Shown: positions 57,202-64,000 of the stretch, one piece after another
How the letters are laid out: each line of letters starts with the position of its first letter
How positions within the stretch are numbered: position 1 is the first letter of the stretch
Source of the DNA: Vreelandella boliviensis LC1
GTDB lineage: Bacteria > Pseudomonadota > Gammaproteobacteria > Pseudomonadales > Halomonadaceae
Direction of reading: 5' to 3'
Length of the DNA stretch: 64,000 nt
Assembly: GCF_000236035.1 (NCBI RefSeq)
Contig: NZ_JH393258.1
Location: 124,001-188,000, forward strand
Translations under genes and position numbers: made by a program
The notes under the pieces: generated by a model
What the model was told of the DNA's origin: nothing
The model's database searches: none
What the model saw: only the letters and a program-made list of their open reading frames with translations

Positions 57202-59388
57202 TTATCCCTCTTCATCCGGCTCAGCCCACGCCAGTCTCGCAGCATTAATGGTCACTGTTAACGAGCTAGCCGCCATGGCAAGCACTGCGACCAACGGCGG
57301 TATGGCCATCAGCACCACTAGCCCGAGTGCCAAGGTGTTATAGAGCGCCGAAAAAAACAGGTTTTGCACCATGATGCGTCGGGTGCGTTTGGCAATGCCG
57401 AGCAGTTTTACTACCCCACCTATCCCAGGTGTCATTAGCTGTGCGGAAGCCCCTTCTCGGGCAGCTTCGCTGGCATTCAACGGAGCAATGCCAACATCTG
57501 CCGCGGCCAGGCTTAAGGTATCGTTTAAGCCATCCCCCACGTAGAGCGTTGGCGATGGCAGCGCCTGCAGTAACCGCGCCTTGGCTTCCGGCGAGCGCTG
57601 GGCATAACAAGCTTCACGGGCAAGTCCAACCCGCTCGCCTAACCAACTCACCGCGCCCTGCCGGTCACCGCTGATCATTGCCACCACATACCCTGAAGCT
57701 AGCAGGCGCTTCACGCTGGGTTCAGCGTCGTCCACCGGTTGATCGGAGAGATAGAGCGTCGCTAGCCAGCCCGCCTCATCGGCTACCATCACTTGAGAAG
57801 CAAAAGCCAGCGCTGCGTCTTCCGCTTGATCAGGCAGCACGATGCGCTGGCGAGCCATCCAGCTAGCGCTGCCCACCGACAGCCATTCGCCGCTACTTAA
57901 CTTCACCCGGCGCCCTTCCCCAGGCACTTCATTGACCTCTTCGCACGGTTCCGATTGTTGATCGCCGAGGCTACTTGCCCAGCGTGCTAGCGCTTGTGCC
58001 AAGGGATGTTCGCTACCCGCAACGGCGGCTCTAAGCTTGCGTTGTAGGGCTTGCCGATCAGCACCCTCCCGCGCCTGCCAGTGAAGCACTGCGTGGCTAC
58101 CGGTGGTCAGAGTGCCAGTTTTATCCATTGCGACCGAGCGAATACGCGCCAGAGTTTCAAGCACTGCTGGGTCGCGTAGTGCTACTCCTTGCTGCATGGC
58201 CTGGCCGCTACCGGCAAGGCTTGCCAGCGGCACGGCGAGCCCGACAGCGCAGGGGCATGCCACAACTAACACCGAAAGCGCGCGCACTAAGGCATCCTCC
58301 CAACCCAACCCGAATAACAACGCAGCGGGCAGTGTCAGTAGCGCGAGCACCATCGCTAGCGGGCTTAGCCAGGCGGCAAAGCGGTCAGCGAGCTTCTGCA
58401 ATTCGCCTTTTTTGGCCTGATAGCGGCGCATCTCATCACACAGTCGATCCAGTCGCCGCTTGCCTACCCCAGCGCTGACCTGCATGACGATAGGTGTGGT
58501 ACCCAGATAGCGGCAGCCCGCGTATATCGCCTGCCCTGCTTGAAAATGTCGCGGTAAGCTTTCCCCAGTCAGTGAGGCGGTGTCGATCCAACCGGATTCG
58601 TCAAGGGTGCCGTCAAGTGCCACCAACTCACCGGGCGCTAACTCAACGCGCATTTCGGCGGCCACTTCAGCGACAGGTAGTGAGACCCAACGCTCGTTTT
58701 GCCAAACTTTTATGTTTCTATCTGGTAGCGTCAGGGCATCCAATGCTTTTAACCCCCGATGGCGACACAGCGTCTCTACCAACCGCCCAACGAGTAAAAG
58801 CACAATCAACATCACCGCCGTATCGAAGTAGACCTCTGCAGAGCCGCGCCATAGCAGCCATACCGAGACCATCACCGCGCCAATAACACCCAGGCTAACC
58901 AGCACATCCATACCCGGGCGCTTGGCCATCAGCGTGCGCCACCCAGCCCGGTAAAACGGCATGCCTGCGAACAGCACTACAGGCAGTGAAAATGCCCCCG
59001 ACACCCACGCCACCACCAATTCAACCCGCTCCGAAGGCAATGCACCCGCATATATCAATAGTGAAGCCAGCATCGTCCACATGCCAAACAGCGAGCCGAC
59101 CATCAGTCTAAGCGTTAAGTAGCGGCTCTCTGATTCTAAACGCCCATGGGCGTCCCCCACCGGTTCAAGCTCTGTCAGCCGATAGCCCAGGCGCTTAACC
59201 TTTGCGGCAAGTGTTGAGAGCTGGGTAGCGGCAGGCGTGCCGCTAATGCAAAGCGTTGCGCTTGGATAATGCACGCTAACCTCACGCACGCCTTCAAGAC
59301 GCTTAAGCGAGCCCTCCACGGCTAGGGCACAGCTGGTGCACCACATACCATGTAGGGTATAGAGCCTTTCCGTGTTGGTCTCCGTCAT
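57202..59388 (-). CDS. Heavy-metal (copper) P-type ATPase, CcoI/CopA-like
   Basis: Copper-translocating P1B ATPase. N-terminal metal-binding domain with CxxC in LHGMWCTSCALAVEGSLKRL, then membrane segments, the actuator motif ASLTGESLPRHF, the ion-binding VVACPCAVGLAVPLASLAG, phosphorylation site SVAMDKTGTLTTG, and hinge LYVGDGLNDTLSLAAADVGI. About 728 residues. The ATG at 59388 is preferred; the frame also opens with TTG at 59403, inside the neighbouring gene. It follows the oxidase genes with no gap of note, so it probably supplies copper for oxidase assembly, as CcoI/FixI does for cbb3. Confidence 0.9.
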   Translation of the reverse strand: MTETNTERLYTLHGMWCTSCALAVEGSLKRLEGVREVSVHYPSATLCISGTPAATQLSTLAAKVKRLGYRLTELEPVGDAHGRLESESRYLTLRLMVGSLFGMWTMLASLLIYAGALPSERVELVVAWVSGAFSLPVVLFAGMPFYRAGWRTLMAKRPGMDVLVSLGVIGAVMVSVWLLWRGSAEVYFDTAVMLIVLLLVGRLVETLCRHRGLKALDALTLPDRNIKVWQNERWVSLPVAEVAAEMRVELAPGELVALDGTLDESGWIDTASLTGESLPRHFQAGQAIYAGCRYLGTTPIVMQVSAGVGKRRLDRLCDEMRRYQAKKGELQKLADRFAAWLSPLAMVLALLTLPAALLFGLGWEDALVRALSVLVVACPCAVGLAVPLASLAGSGQAMQQGVALRDPAVLETLARIRSVAMDKTGTLTTGSHAVLHWQAREGADRQALQRKLRAAVAGSEHPLAQALARWASSLGDQQSEPCEEVNEVPGEGRRVKLSSGEWLSVGSASWMARQRIVLPDQAEDAALAFASQVMVADEAGWLATLYLSDQPVDDAEPSVKRLLASGYVVAMISGDRQGAVSWLGERVGLAREACYAQRSPEAKARLLQALPSPTLYVGDGLNDTLSLAAADVGIAPLNASEAAREGASAQLMTPGIGGVVKLLGIAKRTRRIMVQNLFFSALYNTLALGLVVLMAIPPLVAVLAMAASSLTVTINAARLAWAEPDEEG

Positions 59389-59393
59389 GCCAC

Positions 59394-59750
59394 TCACAGA
59401 CAAGGCGGAATGCCGATAATCGGCATTGCCGCGAACACAACGCCCAAGGTAGAGAAAAGATACAGCCCAGCGGAAACCGAAGCATTAAAGCGCAGCCGCC
59501 CGACCTGGCGCTTGGCCATCCGGCAGCAGCCCACCGTTAATGCCGCCAGTAACGCAATCGCCGCGATACTGACGGCAAGCAGCATAGCGCTCACCAGGGT
59601 GAATACGCCCTGCTCGGGAGCAGGTGGCGCGACCGAGCAGGCGACCGCATGCCCGCCATAAACCGCCACAAACCAGATACACCACAGTGTCAAGCCAATC
59701 ACAAAATGCAATGGATGAGTAAGGTGTAGGCGTTGCATTAAAGTAGCCAT
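59394..59750 (-). CDS. Small membrane protein in the oxidase cluster
   Basis: 118 residues with about three hydrophobic segments: PLHFVIGLTLWCIWFVAVYG near the start, FTLVSAMLLAVSIAAIALLA A, and ASVSAGLYLFSTLGVVFAAM PIIGIPPCL at the end. It contains several Cys (ACSVAPPAPEQG, GCCRMAKR). I do not recognise the family. It lies four bases after the oxidase subunit I/III gene and five before the copper ATPase gene, so an assembly or metal-handling role in the oxidase is possible. Confidence 0.8.
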   Translation of the reverse strand: MATLMQRLHLTHPLHFVIGLTLWCIWFVAVYGGHAVACSVAPPAPEQGVFTLVSAMLLAVSIAAIALLAALTVGCCRMAKRQVGRLRFNASVSAGLYLFSTLGVVFAAMPIIGIPPCL

Positions 59751-59754
59751 CAGC

Positions 59755-62295
59755 TTAGCTCCCTATCACACGAGGCAGCACGGCAAGCGCGCCCACGAGT
59801 ATCCAGAAGGTCACCAGGTTATAGCGCCACCATTGGGCAACCACTGCAGGCTCGAAAGGCGCATGGGCTCCCACATAGCCATAGCCCACCCGCAGGCCCT
59901 GGAGCAGAACAAGCACGGCGCCTAAACCGCCGTGTAGCAGCGCATAGGCTAAGCCGACCATAATAATCGCATCATGGGCGGTCTCGGTCACTGCCAGGTC
60001 TGCACTCAGCAGCACCCAAAGCGTTATCGCTACCTGCACAAATCCAAGGGCACTGATGCTATACATGCCCACTGCTAGCCCAGCATCCTTACCCTGGCGC
60101 AAACCGCGAACAAGTTTTTCGAGAATTGCCGCGCCAGCGGCTAGCACCACCCCGGCAAGAATCAGCCCCACCAAGGAGAGCGGTGAAGTCTCGGGCATCC
60201 GCCACTCGGGGGACACCGTCCATAGATAGAACCAGCCAAACAGGTAAGAGAGGAAGAACGAGCCGTTGGCGATTAGCGTGATCGACATGGCCCATAAGCC
60301 AGGGCCATCCATGGTGCGCGAGTGCAGCGGTGGGTCGCCGGGGGCTACTTCGGCATCCGGGGCGGCTTTCGGATGCGAGCCGTTCTCCCACGACCAGCGC
60401 AACAGAAATAGCCCTGCAATAATCACCGCAATGCCCGCCAACGGATAAAGACGCGTTAGCAGGCTAATACAGACGACCGCCAGCGCCATGGCAGCAAACA
60501 GTGGCCACCATGAGTTACCCGGAAGGTGAATGATCTCGCGCACTTTGCCGGTTATCGGGTCAGTGCCCCACATTTCCCGGCGGCCGTGAGTCGCCACTGC
60601 CAGGCTATGCTGACCTTCTGCCATGGTGCGGGGCAGGTCGGGATTATCCCAGAGCGGATGACGCGTCTCGACGTTGGGCAGGCTAACAAAGTTATAGGCG
60701 CTGGGCGGCATGTTGTTAGCCCACTCAAGGGTGTCCGCATTCCAGGGGTTATGCTTGGCAGGTTTGCCGAAACGGAAGTGCAGTGCAAAATCGAGCAGCA
60801 CCATGGCAATCCCCGCGGACATGATAAAGCTACTCATGGATGACAGCAGGTTGAAAATATCCCAGCCCATGCCCGTCTCATAGGAGTAAACCCGCCGCGG
60901 CATACCCAGCAGCCCCGTCCAGTGCATGATCAGGAAGGTGCCGTTAAAGCCCAGGAAGGTCAGCCAAAAGCCCCATTTACCCAGGGTTTCAGACGGCATC
61001 CGCCCTGAAAACAGCGGCAGCCAGTAGTAGAGCCCGGCAATTAGCGGGAAGAACATTCCGCCCACCAGCACATAGTGCATATGCGCTACGACAAAGTGGG
61101 TGTCGTGCACCTGCCAGTTAAACGGCACCAGCGCCAGCATTACCCCGGTTAGGCCGCCACACACAAAGATAATCAGGAACCCCATGATCCACAGCATCGG
61201 CAGCTTCATCTTGGGCTTACCCAACCATAGCGTGGCCAGCCAAACAAACACCTGTATCGCTGTGGGCACCGCCACCAACATACTGGCGGCGGAGAAGAAC
61301 GCCTGGGCCAGTTGCGGGATGCCCACGGTAAACATGTGGTGAACCCAGAGACCGAAACTGATAAAGCCTGTCACGGCAATGGCAAATACCACCCAGCCAT
61401 AGCCAACAATCGGACGGCCAGCGAACACCGGTATCAGCGTGGAGACTATGCCCGCTGCGGGCAGAAAGATGATGTACACCTCGGGATGGCCAAACAACCA
61501 GAACAGGTGCTGCCAAAGAATCGGGTCACCGCCACCCGCCACTTCAAAAAACGGCATCCCCACCGCGCGCTCAAGCTCCAGCAAAATACTGCCCAGAATC
61601 AGTGGCGGGAAGCCGACCACAATCATCAGCGCCATGGCGAGGATATACCAGGCAAACAGCGGCATTTTGTGCAGCGCCATGCCTTGGGTGCGGGTACGCA
61701 GAATCGAGACCACCAGCTCGACCCCGGCAGACAGCGCGGAGATCTCAACAAAGGTAATCCCTAGCAGCCAAAAATCGGAGCCCAACCCCGGTGAATACTC
61801 GCTGCTGCTAAGCGGGGTATACATAAACCAGCCGCTGTCCGGCGCCATCTCTAACACCAAACTAAACGACAGGATGATGCCGCCAAACAGATAGCACCAG
61901 TACCCCAGCGACGTAAGCCGGGGGCAGACTAGATCCCGGGCACCGATCATTTTGGGGATCATATAAATCGCCAACCCTTCAAGCATGGGGATGGCGAACA
62001 GGAACATCATCACCGTGCCGTGCATGGTGGTGACTTGGTTATAGATATCCGGCGACATAAAGTCTTGATCAGGGAGCGCCAGCTGGGTGCGCACCAGCAT
62101 GGCCAGCAGGCCGCCGATCAAGAAGAACACCATTCCGGTGACCATAAAACGCAGGCCGAGCGTGGTGTGGTTAACAATGGTGAGGGCTTGCAAGCCACGT
62201 GGGTTGCCCCAGATCTCGTGCAAGTCGCTGTGCAGTTGATGGGGGCCTTTGATGTTATCGCCCTCGGGGGTCGCTTCACGGCTGATAGTGGTCAT
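59755..62295 (-). CDS. Cytochrome c oxidase subunit I fused to subunit III (caa3/aa3 type)
   Basis: Catalytic subunit of a heme-copper oxidase. The first about 560 residues are subunit I: TTMHGTVMMFLFAIPMLEGL (heme ligand His), the LFGHPEVYIIFLPAAGIV motif with the CuB His and cross-linked Tyr, and HDTHFVVAHMHYVLVG with CuB and heme ligands. After a linker come hydrophobic segments of subunit III: FFLSYLFGWFYLWTVSPEWR, AAILEKLVRGLRQG and LHGGLGAVLVLLQGLRVGYG. About 846 residues. The ATG at 62295 overlaps the coxB stop (ATGA), which is why it is preferred over an upstream ATG at 62316. Confidence 0.93.
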   Translation of the reverse strand: MTTISREATPEGDNIKGPHQLHSDLHEIWGNPRGLQALTIVNHTTLGLRFMVTGMVFFLIGGLLAMLVRTQLALPDQDFMSPDIYNQVTTMHGTVMMFLFAIPMLEGLAIYMIPKMIGARDLVCPRLTSLGYWCYLFGGIILSFSLVLEMAPDSGWFMYTPLSSSEYSPGLGSDFWLLGITFVEISALSAGVELVVSILRTRTQGMALHKMPLFAWYILAMALMIVVGFPPLILGSILLELERAVGMPFFEVAGGGDPILWQHLFWLFGHPEVYIIFLPAAGIVSTLIPVFAGRPIVGYGWVVFAIAVTGFISFGLWVHHMFTVGIPQLAQAFFSAASMLVAVPTAIQVFVWLATLWLGKPKMKLPMLWIMGFLIIFVCGGLTGVMLALVPFNWQVHDTHFVVAHMHYVLVGGMFFPLIAGLYYWLPLFSGRMPSETLGKWGFWLTFLGFNGTFLIMHWTGLLGMPRRVYSYETGMGWDIFNLLSSMSSFIMSAGIAMVLLDFALHFRFGKPAKHNPWNADTLEWANNMPPSAYNFVSLPNVETRHPLWDNPDLPRTMAEGQHSLAVATHGRREMWGTDPITGKVREIIHLPGNSWWPLFAAMALAVVCISLLTRLYPLAGIAVIIAGLFLLRWSWENGSHPKAAPDAEVAPGDPPLHSRTMDGPGLWAMSITLIANGSFFLSYLFGWFYLWTVSPEWRMPETSPLSLVGLILAGVVLAAGAAILEKLVRGLRQGKDAGLAVGMYSISALGFVQVAITLWVLLSADLAVTETAHDAIIMVGLAYALLHGGLGAVLVLLQGLRVGYGYVGAHAPFEPAVVAQWWRYNLVTFWILVGALAVLPRVIGS

Positions 62296-63335
62296 GGGGT
62301 GAGCGTCTCCAGCCAAGCACCCAGGCTCTCCAAGGTGGCCGTCTCAATATCATCGTGGGGCGGCATTTTGTTGCCCGGCTTTAAGTCTTGATGGTGCTGT
62401 AGCCAGCGGGTTACCGCCCCCTCCTCCATAGCCATAATGCCCGCCCCAAGGCTGGTGCGGCTGCCAAGATCAGAAAGATCCGGCCCCTCCCTACCCGAGG
62501 AGAGTCCCGCTACCCGGTGGCAGCTCGCGCAATGGGTCATAAAGGCCTCCCTGGCCGAGTCATGCTGTTGGTCGTTTACCGCTAGCGCTGCCAGTTGCTC
62601 CGTTTGACGGGCGGCCAGCCAAGTTTCGTAATCGTCGCGTTCGACGGCTTCTACATAGAGCTGCATTTGGGCATGCTGGGCACCGCAGAACTCGGCGCAC
62701 TGGGCGCCGAATACCGCCGGTTCATCCGCTTCCAAGCGGATCTTATTCACCCGCCCGGGAACCATATCGATCTTTCCCCCCAGGCGCGGCACCCAGAAGG
62801 CGTGAATGACATCAGCACCGGTGACGTGAAAATCGACCGGCTCTCCCGCCGGCATAATGAGCTGATTAGCGGTCACCACCTCGCCCCCTTCAGCCCCTGG
62901 GTAGCGAACTTCCCACCACCACTGATGGCCGATAACTTCGATGACTTCCGGTGGATCTGCTAACGGCAGCGGCAATAAACGCTGCCCAGTGGGCACCCCG
63001 AAAGCCAATAGCGCGGTAATGCTCGCCACCGGCAGCACAATGCCGCCACCAATAATCCAGCGGCGCGCAATTTTGCGCTCATCAGCAGGCGTTCGCGTTA
63101 CTTCTTTACGCTTGAAGGTATACAGCCAGAAAGCGGTGACCAGCACTAGAACCACAGTGCCAAAACCCAGCATCACCCACCAGATCATCACCACGTCTCG
63201 CGCGGCCTGGCCAGCTGGGTCTAGAATAGACTTATCCCCTGCGCAACCGGTTAGCAACAGCCCAGCCAGTAGCGCTAGAGTTATGCCAAGTGAGTTGACC
63301 CGCTGTAGGGTTAAGCGTTGAATAGTGTGCCTCAT
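62292..63335 (-). CDS. coxB: Cytochrome c oxidase subunit II with C-terminal cytochrome c domain
   Basis: Electron-entry subunit of a caa3-type oxidase. MRHTIQRLTLQRVNSLGITL leads into a lipoprotein-like signal (LLAGLLLTGCAG). Two membrane segments follow (VVMIWWVMLGFGTVVLVLVT, GIVLPVASITALLAFGVP). The copper A site is in FGAQCAEFCGAQHAQMQLYV, and the heme c motif is MTHCASCHRVAGLSSG. About 347 residues. The frame continues 173 codons upstream, but that part is only the complement of the DUF2231 gene and is rejected. AAGGG is just before the ATG, closer than usual. First gene of the oxidase unit. Confidence 0.93.
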   Translation of the reverse strand: MRHTIQRLTLQRVNSLGITLALLAGLLLTGCAGDKSILDPAGQAARDVVMIWWVMLGFGTVVLVLVTAFWLYTFKRKEVTRTPADERKIARRWIIGGGIVLPVASITALLAFGVPTGQRLLPLPLADPPEVIEVIGHQWWWEVRYPGAEGGEVVTANQLIMPAGEPVDFHVTGADVIHAFWVPRLGGKIDMVPGRVNKIRLEADEPAVFGAQCAEFCGAQHAQMQLYVEAVERDDYETWLAARQTEQLAALAVNDQQHDSAREAFMTHCASCHRVAGLSSGREGPDLSDLGSRTSLGAGIMAMEEGAVTRWLQHHQDLKPGNKMPPHDDIETATLESLGAWLETLTP

Positions 63336-63371
63336 CCCTTGAATTGCTGTTTCGGCCCACAGGAAGTGACC

Positions 63372-63833
63372 ATGGCAAAACCTCGTCAGCGCTCGATTAA
63401 AAGCCGCGCCTCTCTCGCCGGCCACCCGCTTCATCCCGTGATGATTCACTTCCCTGTTGCAGCCCTGATGGCGCTGGTGGCAAGCGATATCGGTTACCTG
63501 CTGAGTGGCGATCCCTTCTGGTTGCGCGCTGGCCTGTGGCTGGCAGGCGTCGGCGCGTTTGGCGGCTGGATTGCCAGTACGGCGGGCATTATCGATCTGG
63601 TCACCGTGCCGCGCATTCGCCGCCTGATTACCGGCTGGAGCCACGCCATCGTCGCGGTGGTGATGCTCTCGTTGGCGTCGCTGAACTGGCTGCTGCGCTT
63701 CAATGACCCGAGTGCGATTCTGCCCTGGGGGCTGGCCGTCTCGCTGGTCACCGCCGCGTTGATCGCCCTGGCGGGCTGGCTGGGTGGTCAACTGGTGTAT
63801 GAACACGCGGTGGGGGTCGAGGTTGAGGATTAA
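63372..63833 (+). CDS. DUF2231 membrane protein
   Basis: Predicted four-segment inner-membrane protein with the DUF2231 signature SLAGHPLHPVMIHFPVAALM near the start and GWSHAIVAVVMLSLASLNWL in the third segment. 153 residues from the ATG at 63372, which has AGGAAG six bases before it; the frame opens at 63318 without a ribosome site. Divergent from coxB. Function unknown; members often sit near oxidase or heme-related genes. Confidence 0.88.
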   Translation: MAKPRQRSIKSRASLAGHPLHPVMIHFPVAALMALVASDIGYLLSGDPFWLRAGLWLAGVGAFGGWIASTAGIIDLVTVPRIRRLITGWSHAIVAVVMLSLASLNWLLRFNDPSAILPWGLAVSLVTAALIALAGWLGGQLVYEHAVGVEVED

Positions 63834-63858
63834 CGCTAATACGTTAGATGTCATGGTG

Positions 63859-64000
63859 TTAGCTCCAGTCCAGCGGTTTTGCTAACACAAACCCCAATAC
63901 GCTTAGAATGCCTGCCAGGGCTAAACAGAGCGCCGTCCAGTTTGCGGGCTTAACCCAGCGATAGTGGCCCATCTCAAGGCGCAGTATTAACCAGCCAAAA
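63859..64000 (-). CDS. C-terminal end of an unidentified membrane protein (cut by window edge)
   Basis: A minus-strand frame from the right edge reads GWLILRLEMGHYRWVKPANW TALCLALAGILSVLGFVLAK PLDWS and stops at 63859. One hydrophobic segment near the end. The upstream part is outside the window, so no family can be named. It converges with the DUF2231 gene and lies beyond the oxidase operon. Confidence 0.55.
   Translation of the reverse strand, partial: FGWLILRLEMGHYRWVKPANWTALCLALAGILSVLGFVLAKPLDWS

Noticed and set aside
63336-63854. 173-codon N-terminal extension of the coxB frame
   Set aside because: It is the complement of the DUF2231 gene, composed mainly of Gln, Arg and Pro, and the lipoprotein signal begins at the later Met.

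Overview
The window reads as chromosomal DNA of a gammaproteobacterium, most probably a member of the Halomonadaceae (Halomonas or a close relative). This rests on recognised protein families, gene order, moderate GC content, and an alpha-glucosidase that closely resembles, from memory, the Halomonas sp. H11 enzyme HaG. No search was run. I saw no rRNA or tRNA gene, CRISPR array, prophage or insertion sequence. Almost all of the window is well-packed metabolic genes.

Layout. (1) 1-8924, all minus strand: cobalamin salvage and uptake. cobT-cbiB-cobD-cobU-cobS-cobC plus a second, degenerate cobU-like gene, then a cobalamin riboswitch leading btuB-btuF-btuC (btuC is cut by the window edge). (2) 9090-14046, plus: Entner-Doudoroff entry (edd-glk), an aldo/keto reductase and a PfkB-type fructokinase. 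(3) 14115-20355: xylulokinase and an ABC ATPase (minus) divergent from a binding protein and two permeases (plus), probably a polyol or pentose transporter. (4) 20490-26691: D-galactonate catabolism (GntR regulator, dgoD, dgoK, dgoA, SMP-30 lactonase) facing a sodium/sugar symporter. (5) 26956-29836, minus: zwf-pgl-eda. (6) 30304-39414: LamB-like porin divergent from an alpha-glucoside system (binding protein, two permeases, GH13 alpha-glucosidase, ATPase, LacI regulator). (7) 39422-42742: gap divergent from pyk, then mgsA. (8) 42780-49508: cra divergent from the fructose PTS fruB-fruK-fruA. (9) 49696-51363: pgi. (10) 51444-57190: a small accessory stretch with a Fic-like protein, a TetR/HPP pair, GNAT, a DUF2442-HTH gene behind a frameshifted DUF4160 gene, DinB, and a probable SOS unit (PA0069-type radical SAM plus a small winged-HTH protein). 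(11) 57202-63833: caa3-type cytochrome oxidase genes with a copper P-type ATPase, and a DUF2231 gene.

How it works together. Sugars enter through the porin, two ABC transporters, the symporter and the fructose PTS. Hexoses are phosphorylated by glk and fructokinase, interconverted by pgi, and pass through zwf, pgl, edd and eda to pyruvate and glyceraldehyde 3-phosphate, then gap and pyk. Galactonate enters the same pool through dgoD/K/A. Five promoter regions of this core (edd, zwf, gap, pyk, pgi) carry near-identical 15-bp palindromes that fit the known HexR operator, so they look like one regulon although hexR itself is not in the window. Separate palindromes mark the alpha-glucoside (LacI), fructose (Cra), galactonate (GntR), TetR/HPP and SOS (LexA) units.

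I did not find a clearly new multi-gene system. The most unusual items are a Fic protein without its catalytic histidine, a 19-bp perfect inverted repeat between tetR and the HPP gene, two CobU-family proteins with complementary motif losses, the broken DUF4160/DUF2442-HTH pair, and a minus-strand terminator placed to stop transcription antisense to mgsA.
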